A stretch of DNA of 12,489 nt from Halolactibacillus sp051746745 (lineage in GTDB: Bacteria > Bacillota > Bacilli > Bacillales > Amphibacillaceae): contig JBNJFJ010000056.1 of the NCBI GenBank assembly GCA_051746745.1, positions 1-12,489 on the forward strand, read 5' to 3'. Below the pieces are notes generated by a model. The model worked only from the letters and a program-made list of their open reading frames with translations. It did no database searches and was not told the DNA's origin. A program made the translations under genes and the position numbers. Below, piece by piece: positions 6,861 to 12,489 of this stretch; position 1 is the stretch's first letter; the number at the start of each line of letters is the position of its first letter.

Positions 6861-7409
6861 TTGGATTTTGAAAAAAGAATAACGTATCAGCTATCAGATA
6901 CCACTATGGCATTAATACCGACAGAAGTAGACGGTGAGTGGCACACACTTGTTTACGATGAAAAAGAACCCTCAACTCTCCTCATTGCAGACTCTCCCCA
7001 TCACCTTGTAAATGAAGCATGTGAAAATTATGGTGAAAAAATGATATCAAGAATGGATGGCGCAAAAATATTATGTGATTTTAGTAGTAAAGCACCTATT
7101 GCCGTCAGTTCAATCCACAACCTTTTTTTCTTTCCTAATGAATCTCCATCTAGCTCATCATGTTCTTGGTTTTCTCACTCTCACATAAGGAAAATTTTAA
7201 GTGGTGATTTTGGTGGCTCTAAATTGCTATTCCGAAATGGCTTTGAGTTATATATTCCTACATCGAAAGGTGTGATGAATAATCAAGTTTTTAGAACAGC
7301 CCAGTATCGCTATATTTTATCTGAACATTTAAAGAAGGGGCAACAAAAGCAAGTATTAGAAAATATTCTTAAAGTCTTTGGAGCATACAAAGATACGCCA
7401 TATGTGTGA
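6861..7409 (+). CDS. comK: ComK homologue, competence transcription factor
   Basis: The product is 182 residues (B. subtilis ComK is 192). Alignable blocks include ALIPTEVDG (17-25), the ENYG segment (55-58), the core NLFFFP (87-92) with C101-x-W103-x-SHxHI, and FELYIP...NNQVFRTAQYR (128-150), matching MELPI...ENQVYRTA in ComK. ComK binds AT-rich boxes and activates DNA-uptake and recombination genes, including addAB in B. subtilis; addB lies downstream here. Position between the lplJ and yhjE/sipV regions agrees with B. subtilis gene order. The start is TTG 6861. The C-terminal part is about ten residues shorter than in B. subtilis and lacks a recognisable FMLYPK-like MecA-binding motif. Family assignment is firm from sequence pattern. 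Whether this strain is transformable cannot be told. Confidence 0.9.
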   Translation: MDFEKRITYQLSDTTMALIPTEVDGEWHTLVYDEKEPSTLLIADSPHHLVNEACENYGEKMISRMDGAKILCDFSSKAPIAVSSIHNLFFFPNESPSSSSCSWFSHSHIRKILSGDFGGSKLLFRNGFELYIPTSKGVMNNQVFRTAQYRYILSEHLKKGQQKQVLENILKVFGAYKDTPYV

Positions 7410-7471
7410 ATGGAATTGAGCAAGTAGTACCACGGATAGTTGTATTCTACGACAGTTTTATATCTATCAAG

Positions 7472-7511
7472 AAAGCCTAAAATCTTATGATAACAAGATG
7501 ATAGGCTTTTT
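7472..7511 (+). terminator. Intrinsic terminator after comK
   Basis: AAAGCCTA (7472-7479) pairs with TAGGCTTT (7502-7509), and an inner ATCTT/AAGAT stem (7482-7486 with 7495-7499) continues the hairpin across a small internal loop. A T-run follows to 7511. It lies about 60 nt past the comK stop. The stretch 7410-7471 shows nothing I can assign. Confidence 0.82.
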
Positions 7512-7562
7512 GTTTTCTTATTTTTTTATTGGGGAATACTTGGGGAGATGGGAGGCTAGAAT

Positions 7563-8750
7563 ATGACTGTTAGCCACATCATTACATTGTTGTTCATCGG
7601 CTACCTTGTTTTCAGTATCGATAAAAAACAAGATAGCTTTCCCGTGCCGGCGATTCTGGTGCTTATAGGTATGGGGTTATCGCTAGTCACTTATTTTTCT
7701 AATATAGAAGTAACGGAAATAATTATTTACAATATCTTCATACCACCGTTACTATTTATTTCCGCTTATCAATTTCCAATAGAGGGTTTTTTAAAAAATA
7801 GAAAGTTAATTCTCGGTTTAGCCACCATAGGTCTATTATTGATGGTATTACTACTAGGCGGGGCGATTTATGGGATCGGTTTATTATTTTTTTCTCTACC
7901 ACTGACTTCCGCGTTACTACTAGCATCAATCTTGACACCAACAGATCCAGTATCTGTTGTCTCCATTATTAAACAAGCAACAGGAGATGAAGATTTAGCA
8001 CATACAGTTGAAGGTGAGTCAATGCTAAACGATGGCACATCTGTTGTTGTGTTTTCGTCACTCTTAGCGCTTTATCAACAACCTAATAGCGTAAGCTTTG
8101 CCACATTTCTTTTGGATTTTTTCATTGTATTTGCTGGTGGTACACTAATTGGAGTGATTTTCGGATGGTTAGTAGTTAAAATCATTCATTATTCACACCA
8201 TCCTCATTATCAGCTAATGCTCAGTATTGTGCTTGCCTATGGGTCATTCATTACCGCAGAACATTTTGGGCTTTCGGGTGTTTTGGCTGTTGTTGCAAGC
8301 GGTATGATGATTTCTTATGCCTTTGGTCAAACTGAGAAAGAAGACCACTTCCGTAGCCAACTTGATGGTTTTTGGGAGATTGTTGAACTATCGTTACTGG
8401 CCGTATTGTTTTTGGTTATCGGGATCGAAGTGACGGAATATTTACGTTGGTCTTTTGTTCTATTTTCTAGTGTTGTTTTCATCTTAACCATTATAATTCG
8501 ACTGATTGTCATCTATGTCATGACCAGTCTGTTAGATACGCATAATCTTCAATATAACCTGCTTATTACTTGGTCAGGACTTAAAGGTTCTATGTCTGTT
8601 TTCTTAATTCTTACGCTACATGCCCGAGTTAATACTGGCCCAGTGATTAACAATATTGTTGGTATTAGTTTTATGGTTGTATTGTTGTCATTAATTATTC
8701 AAAGTCTTACGGTTGCTCCACTCGCTAAAAAATTACTGAAGAAGCCATGA
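7563..8750 (+). CDS. CPA1-family cation/proton antiporter (NhaP/NhaK type)
   Basis: The product is 395 residues with about 12 hydrophobic segments and no long cytoplasmic tail, unlike the roughly 670-residue NhaK of B. subtilis. CPA1 signatures are present: FIPPLLF (59-65), the unwound-helix motif LTPTDPVSVV (D128), GESMLNDGTS with E152, N156 and D157, an intramembrane arginine R313, and a late WSGLKGSMS (337-345) where WxGLRGAVS is more usual. Such proteins exchange Na+, K+ or Li+ for H+ across the membrane for pH and salt homeostasis. Ion choice is not readable from sequence. ATG 7563 follows GGGAGG with a 7-nt gap. The gene is a single unit between two terminators; its stop codon lies inside the downstream stem. 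I do not recall an antiporter at this place in B. subtilis. Confidence 0.93.
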   Translation: MTVSHIITLLFIGYLVFSIDKKQDSFPVPAILVLIGMGLSLVTYFSNIEVTEIIIYNIFIPPLLFISAYQFPIEGFLKNRKLILGLATIGLLLMVLLLGGAIYGIGLLFFSLPLTSALLLASILTPTDPVSVVSIIKQATGDEDLAHTVEGESMLNDGTSVVVFSSLLALYQQPNSVSFATFLLDFFIVFAGGTLIGVIFGWLVVKIIHYSHHPHYQLMLSIVLAYGSFITAEHFGLSGVLAVVASGMMISYAFGQTEKEDHFRSQLDGFWEIVELSLLAVLFLVIGIEVTEYLRWSFVLFSSVVFILTIIIRLIVIYVMTSLLDTHNLQYNLLITWSGLKGSMSVFLILTLHARVNTGPVINNIVGISFMVVLLSLIIQSLTVAPLAKKLLKKP

Positions 8751-8784
8751 GCACAAAGCTAATTTGAGCTTTGTGCTCATTTTA
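8747..8784. terminator. Bidirectional terminator between the antiporter and the YhjD-like gene
   Basis: A perfect 14-bp stem (8747-8760 with 8767-8780, core GAGCACAAAGCT) closes on the 6-nt loop AATTTG. The plus side is followed by only a short T-run (TTTT, 8780-8783). The antiporter stop codon (8748-8750) is in the left arm, and the stop of the convergent gene (8782-8784) begins 1 nt past the stem. Confidence 0.82.
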
Positions 8785-9210
8785 AGAGATATTGGACAAA
8801 GATGTCTGATTGAAAGTAACCGTTGGCTTTTGGTAAAGAGAATGATTGCTTATTTGTGTTTGGCACTTGAGTTCAATAAGTATAGCTTCAACCTTTTTTC
8901 TTATAGCTGGATTGAAAAAGTCACGTCGTTCTTCCTTCTTATCTAAAATGAACAAAAATGATGTAAATACATCGTTGGAACCCAATGGTTGAATGAATAG
9001 CCGTTCTTTATGCATTATTTCTTTTAATGAACGTCTTTGCTCTTTAGCCTGTACTAACATACGCTCGATAAGCACAATAAAAGCCTCGGATAATTTAATA
9101 TCAGAAGTTTGGCTCAGTTTTTTTCTTTCAATCTCTAACGTATCAATAGTAAAAGATAAAAAAATGTAGTGTGATAATATAGGGAATTGGTTTTCATGTA
9201 AGTGATTCAT
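8782..9210 (-). CDS. Uncharacterised protein, YhjD-like
   Basis: The product is 142 residues and largely helical, with no signal peptide. A charged helix lies at about 40-72 (SEAFIVLIERMLVQAKEQRRSLKEI is its core). The most recognisable part is SNDVFTSFLFI (78-88) and FFNPAIRKKVE (98-108), which resembles my recollection of B. subtilis YhjD, a protein of unknown function next to yhjE. The C-terminal 25 residues are polar and probably disordered. The synteny (next to yhjE and sipV) supports the assignment. ATG 9210 is preceded by GGGAGGG with a 7-nt gap. It is transcribed divergently from yhjE, with a palindrome over its promoter. No function is proposed. Confidence 0.72.
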   Translation of the reverse strand: MNHLHENQFPILSHYIFLSFTIDTLEIERKKLSQTSDIKLSEAFIVLIERMLVQAKEQRRSLKEIMHKERLFIQPLGSNDVFTSFLFILDKKEERRDFFNPAIRKKVEAILIELKCQTQISNHSLYQKPTVTFNQTSLSNIS

Positions 9211-9227
9211 ATGCTATCCCTCCCGTT

Positions 9228-9249
9228 AATAAGAACGTTAGTTCTCATT
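9228..9249. promoter_or_regulatory. Palindrome over the YhjD-like promoter (candidate repressor operator)
   Basis: A 22-bp imperfect palindrome is centred on GTTA: AGAAC (9232-9236) and GTTCT (9241-9245), extended by AAT/ATT with one mismatch per arm. It overlaps the minus-strand -10 and the predicted start site, as a repressor operator would. The shape is like operators of TetR-type regulators, but no regulator gene is in the window. Confidence 0.45.
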
Positions 9250-9255
9250 TTATCA
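9247..9255 (-). promoter_or_regulatory. Candidate extended -10 promoter for the YhjD-like gene
   Basis: On the minus strand TAAAAT (9247-9252) is preceded by TGA (9253-9255). It is about 37 nt before ATG 9210. The -35 is poor. Confidence 0.45.
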
Positions 9256-9257
9256 TG

Positions 9258-9285
9258 TTGTCAGTTAAAAGAAAAGCGTTATATT
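9258..9285 (+). promoter_or_regulatory. Candidate sigma-A promoter for the yhjE-sip operon
   Basis: TTGTCA (9258-9263, 5/6) and TATATT (9280-9285, 5/6) are separated by 16 nt. The -35 is immediately beside the divergent YhjD-like promoter, so the two probably influence each other. The leader to the yhjE start is about 65 nt. Confidence 0.55.
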
Positions 9286-9340
9286 TTATCAAAATTCGGG
9301 AATAAGTAACCATAGGACATCTTGTATCGTCCAATAAGTC

Positions 9341-9351
9341 AAAAGGGGGAG
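9341..9351 (+). promoter_or_regulatory. Ribosome binding site selecting a TTG start for yhjE
   Basis: AAAAGGGGGAG ends 6 nt before TTG 9358. The alternative in-frame TTG at 9322 has no such site. Confidence 0.7.
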
Positions 9352-9357
9352 TTCACC

Positions 9358-10014
9358 TTGTCACAACCATTACCAGATACCATTACATGGGATCAAGTTA
9401 CAGAGCTCCTCAGAGCGAGTGAATACGAAGAATTACTTGAACGTTTATTGTTTATTTATGAAGGATTTGGTCCACTACCGGGAATTTTATTACCATTTTT
9501 AGAAGCGTTGTTCCCGTTTCTGCCGATTTTTGTATTCGTTATGGCTAATGCAGCAGCCTATGGGCTGTTAAGAGGTTTTGTTTACTCGTGGATAGGTGGG
9601 GTCGCAGGCTCCATTGTTGTCTTTTTAATCATACGGCATTTTCGACATGTGACCGTTATAAAATGGATTTATACCAATAGACAAGTCAAGCGTGTAACAA
9701 GTTGGGTTGAGCGGCATGGGTTTGGGCCACTCTTTATTATGCTGTGTTTCCCGTTCTCGCCTTCAGCGATCATTAATCTTGTCTCTGCGATTTCACGTGT
9801 AAGCTTTGTTCAGTTCTTCCTGGCGGTCGTCCTAGGAAAGATGGTCATGATTTTTTCGCTTGCTTACGTAGGTGACAGTTTAACTTCTTTTGCGGAAAAT
9901 CCGGTGAAAACAATTTTAGTAGGGGTAGGTATTTCGCTATTTTGGATCTTAGGTAAGTACATTGAAAAATTCTTATTTAAAAAGGGGGAAATTCACCCAG
10001 ATGAGTATGAATGA
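9358..10014 (+). CDS. yhjE: TVP38/TMEM64 (DedA-like) membrane protein, YhjE-like
   Basis: The product is 218 residues (B. subtilis YhjE is about 207 as I recall). A soluble N-terminal helix (about 10-32) is followed by hydrophobic segments near 38-66, 73-93, 122-145, 150-173 and 184-200. The family core is seen in RHGFGPLFIMLCFPFSPSAIINLVSAI (119-145), including the PFSPSAIIN stretch typical of the SNARE-associated/VTT domain. Such proteins are proposed to move lipids or lipid carriers across the membrane; the substrate here is unknown. The start is TTG 9358. The stop is 13 nt before the signal peptidase ATG, so the two genes form an operon, the same pair as yhjE-sipV in B. subtilis. Confidence 0.88.
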   Translation: MSQPLPDTITWDQVTELLRASEYEELLERLLFIYEGFGPLPGILLPFLEALFPFLPIFVFVMANAAAYGLLRGFVYSWIGGVAGSIVVFLIIRHFRHVTVIKWIYTNRQVKRVTSWVERHGFGPLFIMLCFPFSPSAIINLVSAISRVSFVQFFLAVVLGKMVMIFSLAYVGDSLTSFAENPVKTILVGVGISLFWILGKYIEKFLFKKGEIHPDEYE

Positions 10015-10027
10015 GAGGTGAGGGGAA

Positions 10028-10561
10028 ATGAGTCAGCTATATAAAAGTCAAGATTTTCATATGGTGAAAGTACTGATGTTTTTCCTCATTCTCTTGTTGT
10101 TTTTTAAAACGTTTGTTTTTACTGTCTTTGTAGTGGATGGTCACTCAATGGAACCAACCCTTAATGATCAAGACTTTATTATGATTGATACGTGGGGGTA
10201 TAAATATCAACCTGTTGAACGTTTCGATGTGGTTGTCTTCAGGCGACGCGATGGGGCCTATTTTGTTAAACGCGTCATTGGTCTACCAGGAGAAACAGTT
10301 CAGTATCATCATCACACATTGTACATTAACAATAGCCCTGTAAACGAAGCCTATTTAACAAAAGAAGAGTTTAATATGATGGTTGATTTTGATTTAAGAA
10401 TGATTCAAGAAGGACAAGTCATTCCAGAAGACCATTACTTTTTACTAGGAGATCACCGTTCACGTAGCTTAGATAGTCGGAATTTTGGTCTTATTCATAA
10501 AGAGCAACTAACCGGCAAGGTTATGGCAAGTTATTATCCAACAATGAAATGGATTCAATGA
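10028..10561 (+). CDS. sipV: Type I signal peptidase (SipV-like)
   Basis: The product is 177 residues with one N-terminal membrane anchor (about 14-35), the short Gram-positive form. The catalytic serine is S40 in GHSMEPTL and the general-base lysine is K81 in YFVKRVIGLPGE. The later conserved box GDHRSRSLDSRNFG is near 141-154. It cleaves signal peptides from secreted preproteins on the outer face of the membrane. Among B. subtilis paralogues, SipV is suggested by the position after yhjE rather than by diagnostic residues. The ribosome site AGAGGTGAGG (10014-10023) overlaps the yhjE stop codon. A terminator follows directly. Confidence 0.94.
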   Translation: MSQLYKSQDFHMVKVLMFFLILLLFFKTFVFTVFVVDGHSMEPTLNDQDFIMIDTWGYKYQPVERFDVVVFRRRDGAYFVKRVIGLPGETVQYHHHTLYINNSPVNEAYLTKEEFNMMVDFDLRMIQEGQVIPEDHYFLLGDHRSRSLDSRNFGLIHKEQLTGKVMASYYPTMKWIQ

Positions 10562-10595
10562 AACTTCATCCAAACTTATGTGGTGGAGTTTTTTT
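10561..10595 (+). terminator. Intrinsic terminator of the yhjE-sip operon
   Basis: AAACTTCATC (10561-10570) pairs with GGTGGAGTTT (10582-10591) over 10 bp, two of them G-U, with an 11-nt loop, followed by a T-run to 10595. The left arm starts on the last base of the signal peptidase stop codon. Confidence 0.8.
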
Positions 10596-10698
10596 GTGGT
10601 TAAATTATAAGAATCACCACTATAGCTAGTAACTAAATAATGATGGAGTAAATAAGTTTAATTTCCTTCTGTTGATCTGTCGATATCTGGATGACTTA

Positions 10699-10707
10699 TG
10701 TTAAAAT
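10699..10707 (+). promoter_or_regulatory. Candidate extended -10 promoter for addB
   Basis: TGT precedes TAAAAT (10702-10707), 37 nt before the addB ATG; no good -35 is seen. The rest of 10596-10744 holds only a weak GTGGT/ACCAC repeat (10596-10600, 10616-10620) and no ORF. Confidence 0.45.
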
Positions 10708-10744
10708 AGGAACAAACGCTCGTAATTAAAAATGAGGTGATGAT

Positions 10745-12489
10745 ATGACTGTGCGATTTATTTTAGGTTCAAATACAACATCAACAAGTGATGTTGTAAG
10801 AGAAGAAATTAAAACAATGTTAAAACAGGAACCTTACGGTAAACCGATTATATTTATCGTGCCAGAACAGATGACGTTCCAACAAGAATATGCTTTATTA
10901 GAAGATGAGATAAAAGGTAGTATTAGAGCACAAGTACTTAGCTTCTCCCGTCTTGCTTTTAGAGTGATGGAAGAGACCGGTGGTGCAACGAAATCCATGA
11001 TTACATCAACGGGTATTCAAATGATGCTTCGTAAAATTATTGAAGAACGAAAAACAGATTGGCATATGTTTCAACAGTCAGTTGACAAAAAAGGATTTAT
11101 TGAACAACTAGAAGTGTTAATCACAGAGTTTAAACGTTATAAAATCACCCCTGAACAAATTGATCAAGCCTACAATGATAGTAATCAAAGTGACGGATTA
11201 AAAGATAAACTTGGCGATCTTCATTACATATATAGTCATTTAACGGAAGCTCTGGCTAAGCGCTTTATTGACGGAGAAGACCGGCTGCGTTTGTTAGAGG
11301 AAAAAGTGTTAGAATCTCAATATTTAAAAGATGCGACCATTTATATTGACGGTTTCCATCGCTTTACACCGCTCGAACAAGCAGTACTAACTAAATTAAT
11401 GGGGCACACGAAAGATATCACACTGACATTGACGTTACCAGAGACGAAAACGGATCAAATTGAACCGTTTGATATCTTTACGCAAACAAAAGAAACACTT
11501 GATGATGTAATGGCGCTTGCGAAAGAAAGTGGACAACAAGTGGCGCTGACGCATGTATCACAAGCAAAAGAGGTGGCTCCTTTTATTAAACATTTAGACA
11601 GTGCTTTTGATACGCGCCCAATTGCTTCATTTCAAGGGCCTGTTGATTTGAAAGTTGCTTATGGTGTGCATCCGCGCGCAGAAATAGAAGGTGTAGCCCA
11701 AGAGATATTATCACTTGTAAGAGAAGAGGAATACCGTTACCGCGATATTGCTCTAATGGTAAGGGATGAAGGGTTATACCATGATTTAATTCATACCATT
11801 TTTGACGATTATGAGATCCCAGTGTTCATTGATGAAAAGGAGCCAATGATTAATCATCCACTCATTGAACTCATTCGTTCGCTCTTTGATGTTGTACAAA
11901 CGGAGTGGCGTTACGATAGTATTTTCAGACTACTTAAAACAGGCTTTTTTCCAGTTGGTGATGAAACTCTTCAGTTTGATGACGATGCGATTGATACGTT
12001 AGAAAATTATATATTAGAATATGGCATTAAAGGACGTAAACGCTGGTTAAGTGAAGAAGCTTTTTATTATCAACGGTTTAGAGGATTTGATAAGAGAGTC
12101 AAAACAGATGAAGAAATTGAGATAGAAGAAAAAATTAATCGCTATCGTGAACATGTTGTCCACTTTCTTCAACCCATTGATAAAAAGTTAAAACAAAAAT
12201 CATCTGTCAAAGAGAAAATCATAGCCTTATACGAATTCCTTGAACTAATTGGAGTAGATGTCACACTCGAACAATGGCAAGAAACGCTGGAACAACAAGG
12301 CGAAGTGAAAAAAGCACGTGATCAAGAACAAGTCTGGCAAGAAGTCATGCGTTTATTTGATGAAGTTGTTGAGATTATTGGTGATGAAACGATTAAAATA
12401 GAGACACTAAAAGAAGTGATAGAAACAGGGCTGGATAGCCTTACCTTTCAACATGTCCCCCCAACACTTGACCATGTGATTGTTGGTTC
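10745..12489 (+). CDS. addB: AddB, subunit of the AddAB helicase-nuclease (N-terminal half; runs off window)
   Basis: The open frame runs from ATG 10745 to the right edge, 581 complete codons of an expected total near 1,160. The ribosome site GAGGTGA is 4 nt upstream. The reading frame matches my memory of B. subtilis AddB throughout: KPIIFIVPEQMTFQQEY, IRAQVLSFSRLAFRV, STGIQMMLRKIIEE, TEFKRYKITPEQI, IYIDGFHRFTP, NHPLIELIRS, LENYILEYGIKG and ETGLDSLTF. AddAB processes double-strand breaks for recombination and recognises Chi. The notable difference is the N-terminus: where B. subtilis has the P-loop GRSGSGKT, this protein reads GSNTTSTS (residues 8-15), with no lysine and no central glycines. 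The C-terminal nuclease domain and iron-sulphur cysteines lie outside the window. addA should follow downstream. Confidence 0.95.
   Translation, partial: MTVRFILGSNTTSTSDVVREEIKTMLKQEPYGKPIIFIVPEQMTFQQEYALLEDEIKGSIRAQVLSFSRLAFRVMEETGGATKSMITSTGIQMMLRKIIEERKTDWHMFQQSVDKKGFIEQLEVLITEFKRYKITPEQIDQAYNDSNQSDGLKDKLGDLHYIYSHLTEALAKRFIDGEDRLRLLEEKVLESQYLKDATIYIDGFHRFTPLEQAVLTKLMGHTKDITLTLTLPETKTDQIEPFDIFTQTKETLDDVMALAKESGQQVALTHVSQAKEVAPFIKHLDSAFDTRPIASFQGPVDLKVAYGVHPRAEIEGVAQEILSLVREEEYRYRDIALMVRDEGLYHDLIHTIFDDYEIPVFIDEKEPMINHPLIELIRSLFDVVQTEWRYDSIFRLLKTGFFPVGDETLQFDDDAIDTLENYILEYGIKGRKRWLSEEAFYYQRFRGFDKRVKTDEEIEIEEKINRYREHVVHFLQPIDKKLKQKSSVKEKIIALYEFLELIGVDVTLEQWQETLEQQGEVKKARDQEQVWQEVMRLFDEVVEIIGDETIKIETLKEVIETGLDSLTFQHVPPTLDHVIVG

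Noticed and set aside
8764..8946. Plus-strand ORF of 60 codons after the antiporter
   Set aside because: It begins inside the terminator hairpin and is antisense to the YhjD-like gene.
10580..10620. GTGGTG (10580-10585) can pair with CACCAC (10615-10620), suggesting an antiterminator
   Set aside because: The second arm lies downstream of the terminator and would not be transcribed before termination; probably coincidental.

Overview
The window reads as a low-GC Bacillaceae-type (Firmicutes) chromosome. The DNA is AT-rich, Shine-Dalgarno sites are strong (GGGAGG, AAGGAG, GAGGTGA), and GTG and TTG starts are common. Protein after protein resembles the Bacillus subtilis yhf/yhj region: pbpF, yhfI, lplJ, comK, a YhjD-like gene, yhjE, sipV and addB. 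I cannot name a species. There are no rRNA or tRNA genes, CRISPR arrays, insertion sequences or phage genes; this is core chromosome. Homology and synteny statements come from memory of B. subtilis proteins, not from a search.

Layout. (1) Positions 1-1146, minus strand: an M20 family amidohydrolase missing only its extreme C-terminus, divergent from a LiaF-like membrane protein gene (1293-2033). (2) 2118-5137: a bifunctional penicillin-binding protein (PbpF-like), then a YhfI-like metallo-beta-lactamase-fold hydrolase. The PBP promoter is bracketed by an 8-bp inverted repeat. (3) 5206-6201: lipoate-protein ligase lplJ, converging on a small unknown gene (6237-6689, DUF3939-like) over a shared 11-bp-stem terminator. 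(4) 6861-7409: a comK homologue divergent from the unknown gene; a cre-like site lies in that intergenic region. (5) 7563-8750: a CPA1-type cation/proton antiporter, converging on a YhjD-like gene (8782-9210) over a 14-bp-stem terminator. (6) 9358-10561: a two-gene operon of a TVP38/DedA-type membrane protein (yhjE) and a type I signal peptidase (sipV-like). (7) 10745 to the right edge: the N-terminal half of addB.

Functional themes are the cell envelope (PBP, LiaF-like, signal peptidase, TVP38), competence and recombination (ComK, AddB), lipoate salvage and ion homeostasis. I see no new multi-gene system. The most notable points are molecular. AddB has lost its N-terminal Walker A motif. ComK lacks the C-terminal stretch that in B. 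subtilis carries the MecA-recognition motif. Three intergenic regions carry operator-like palindromes placed over promoters.
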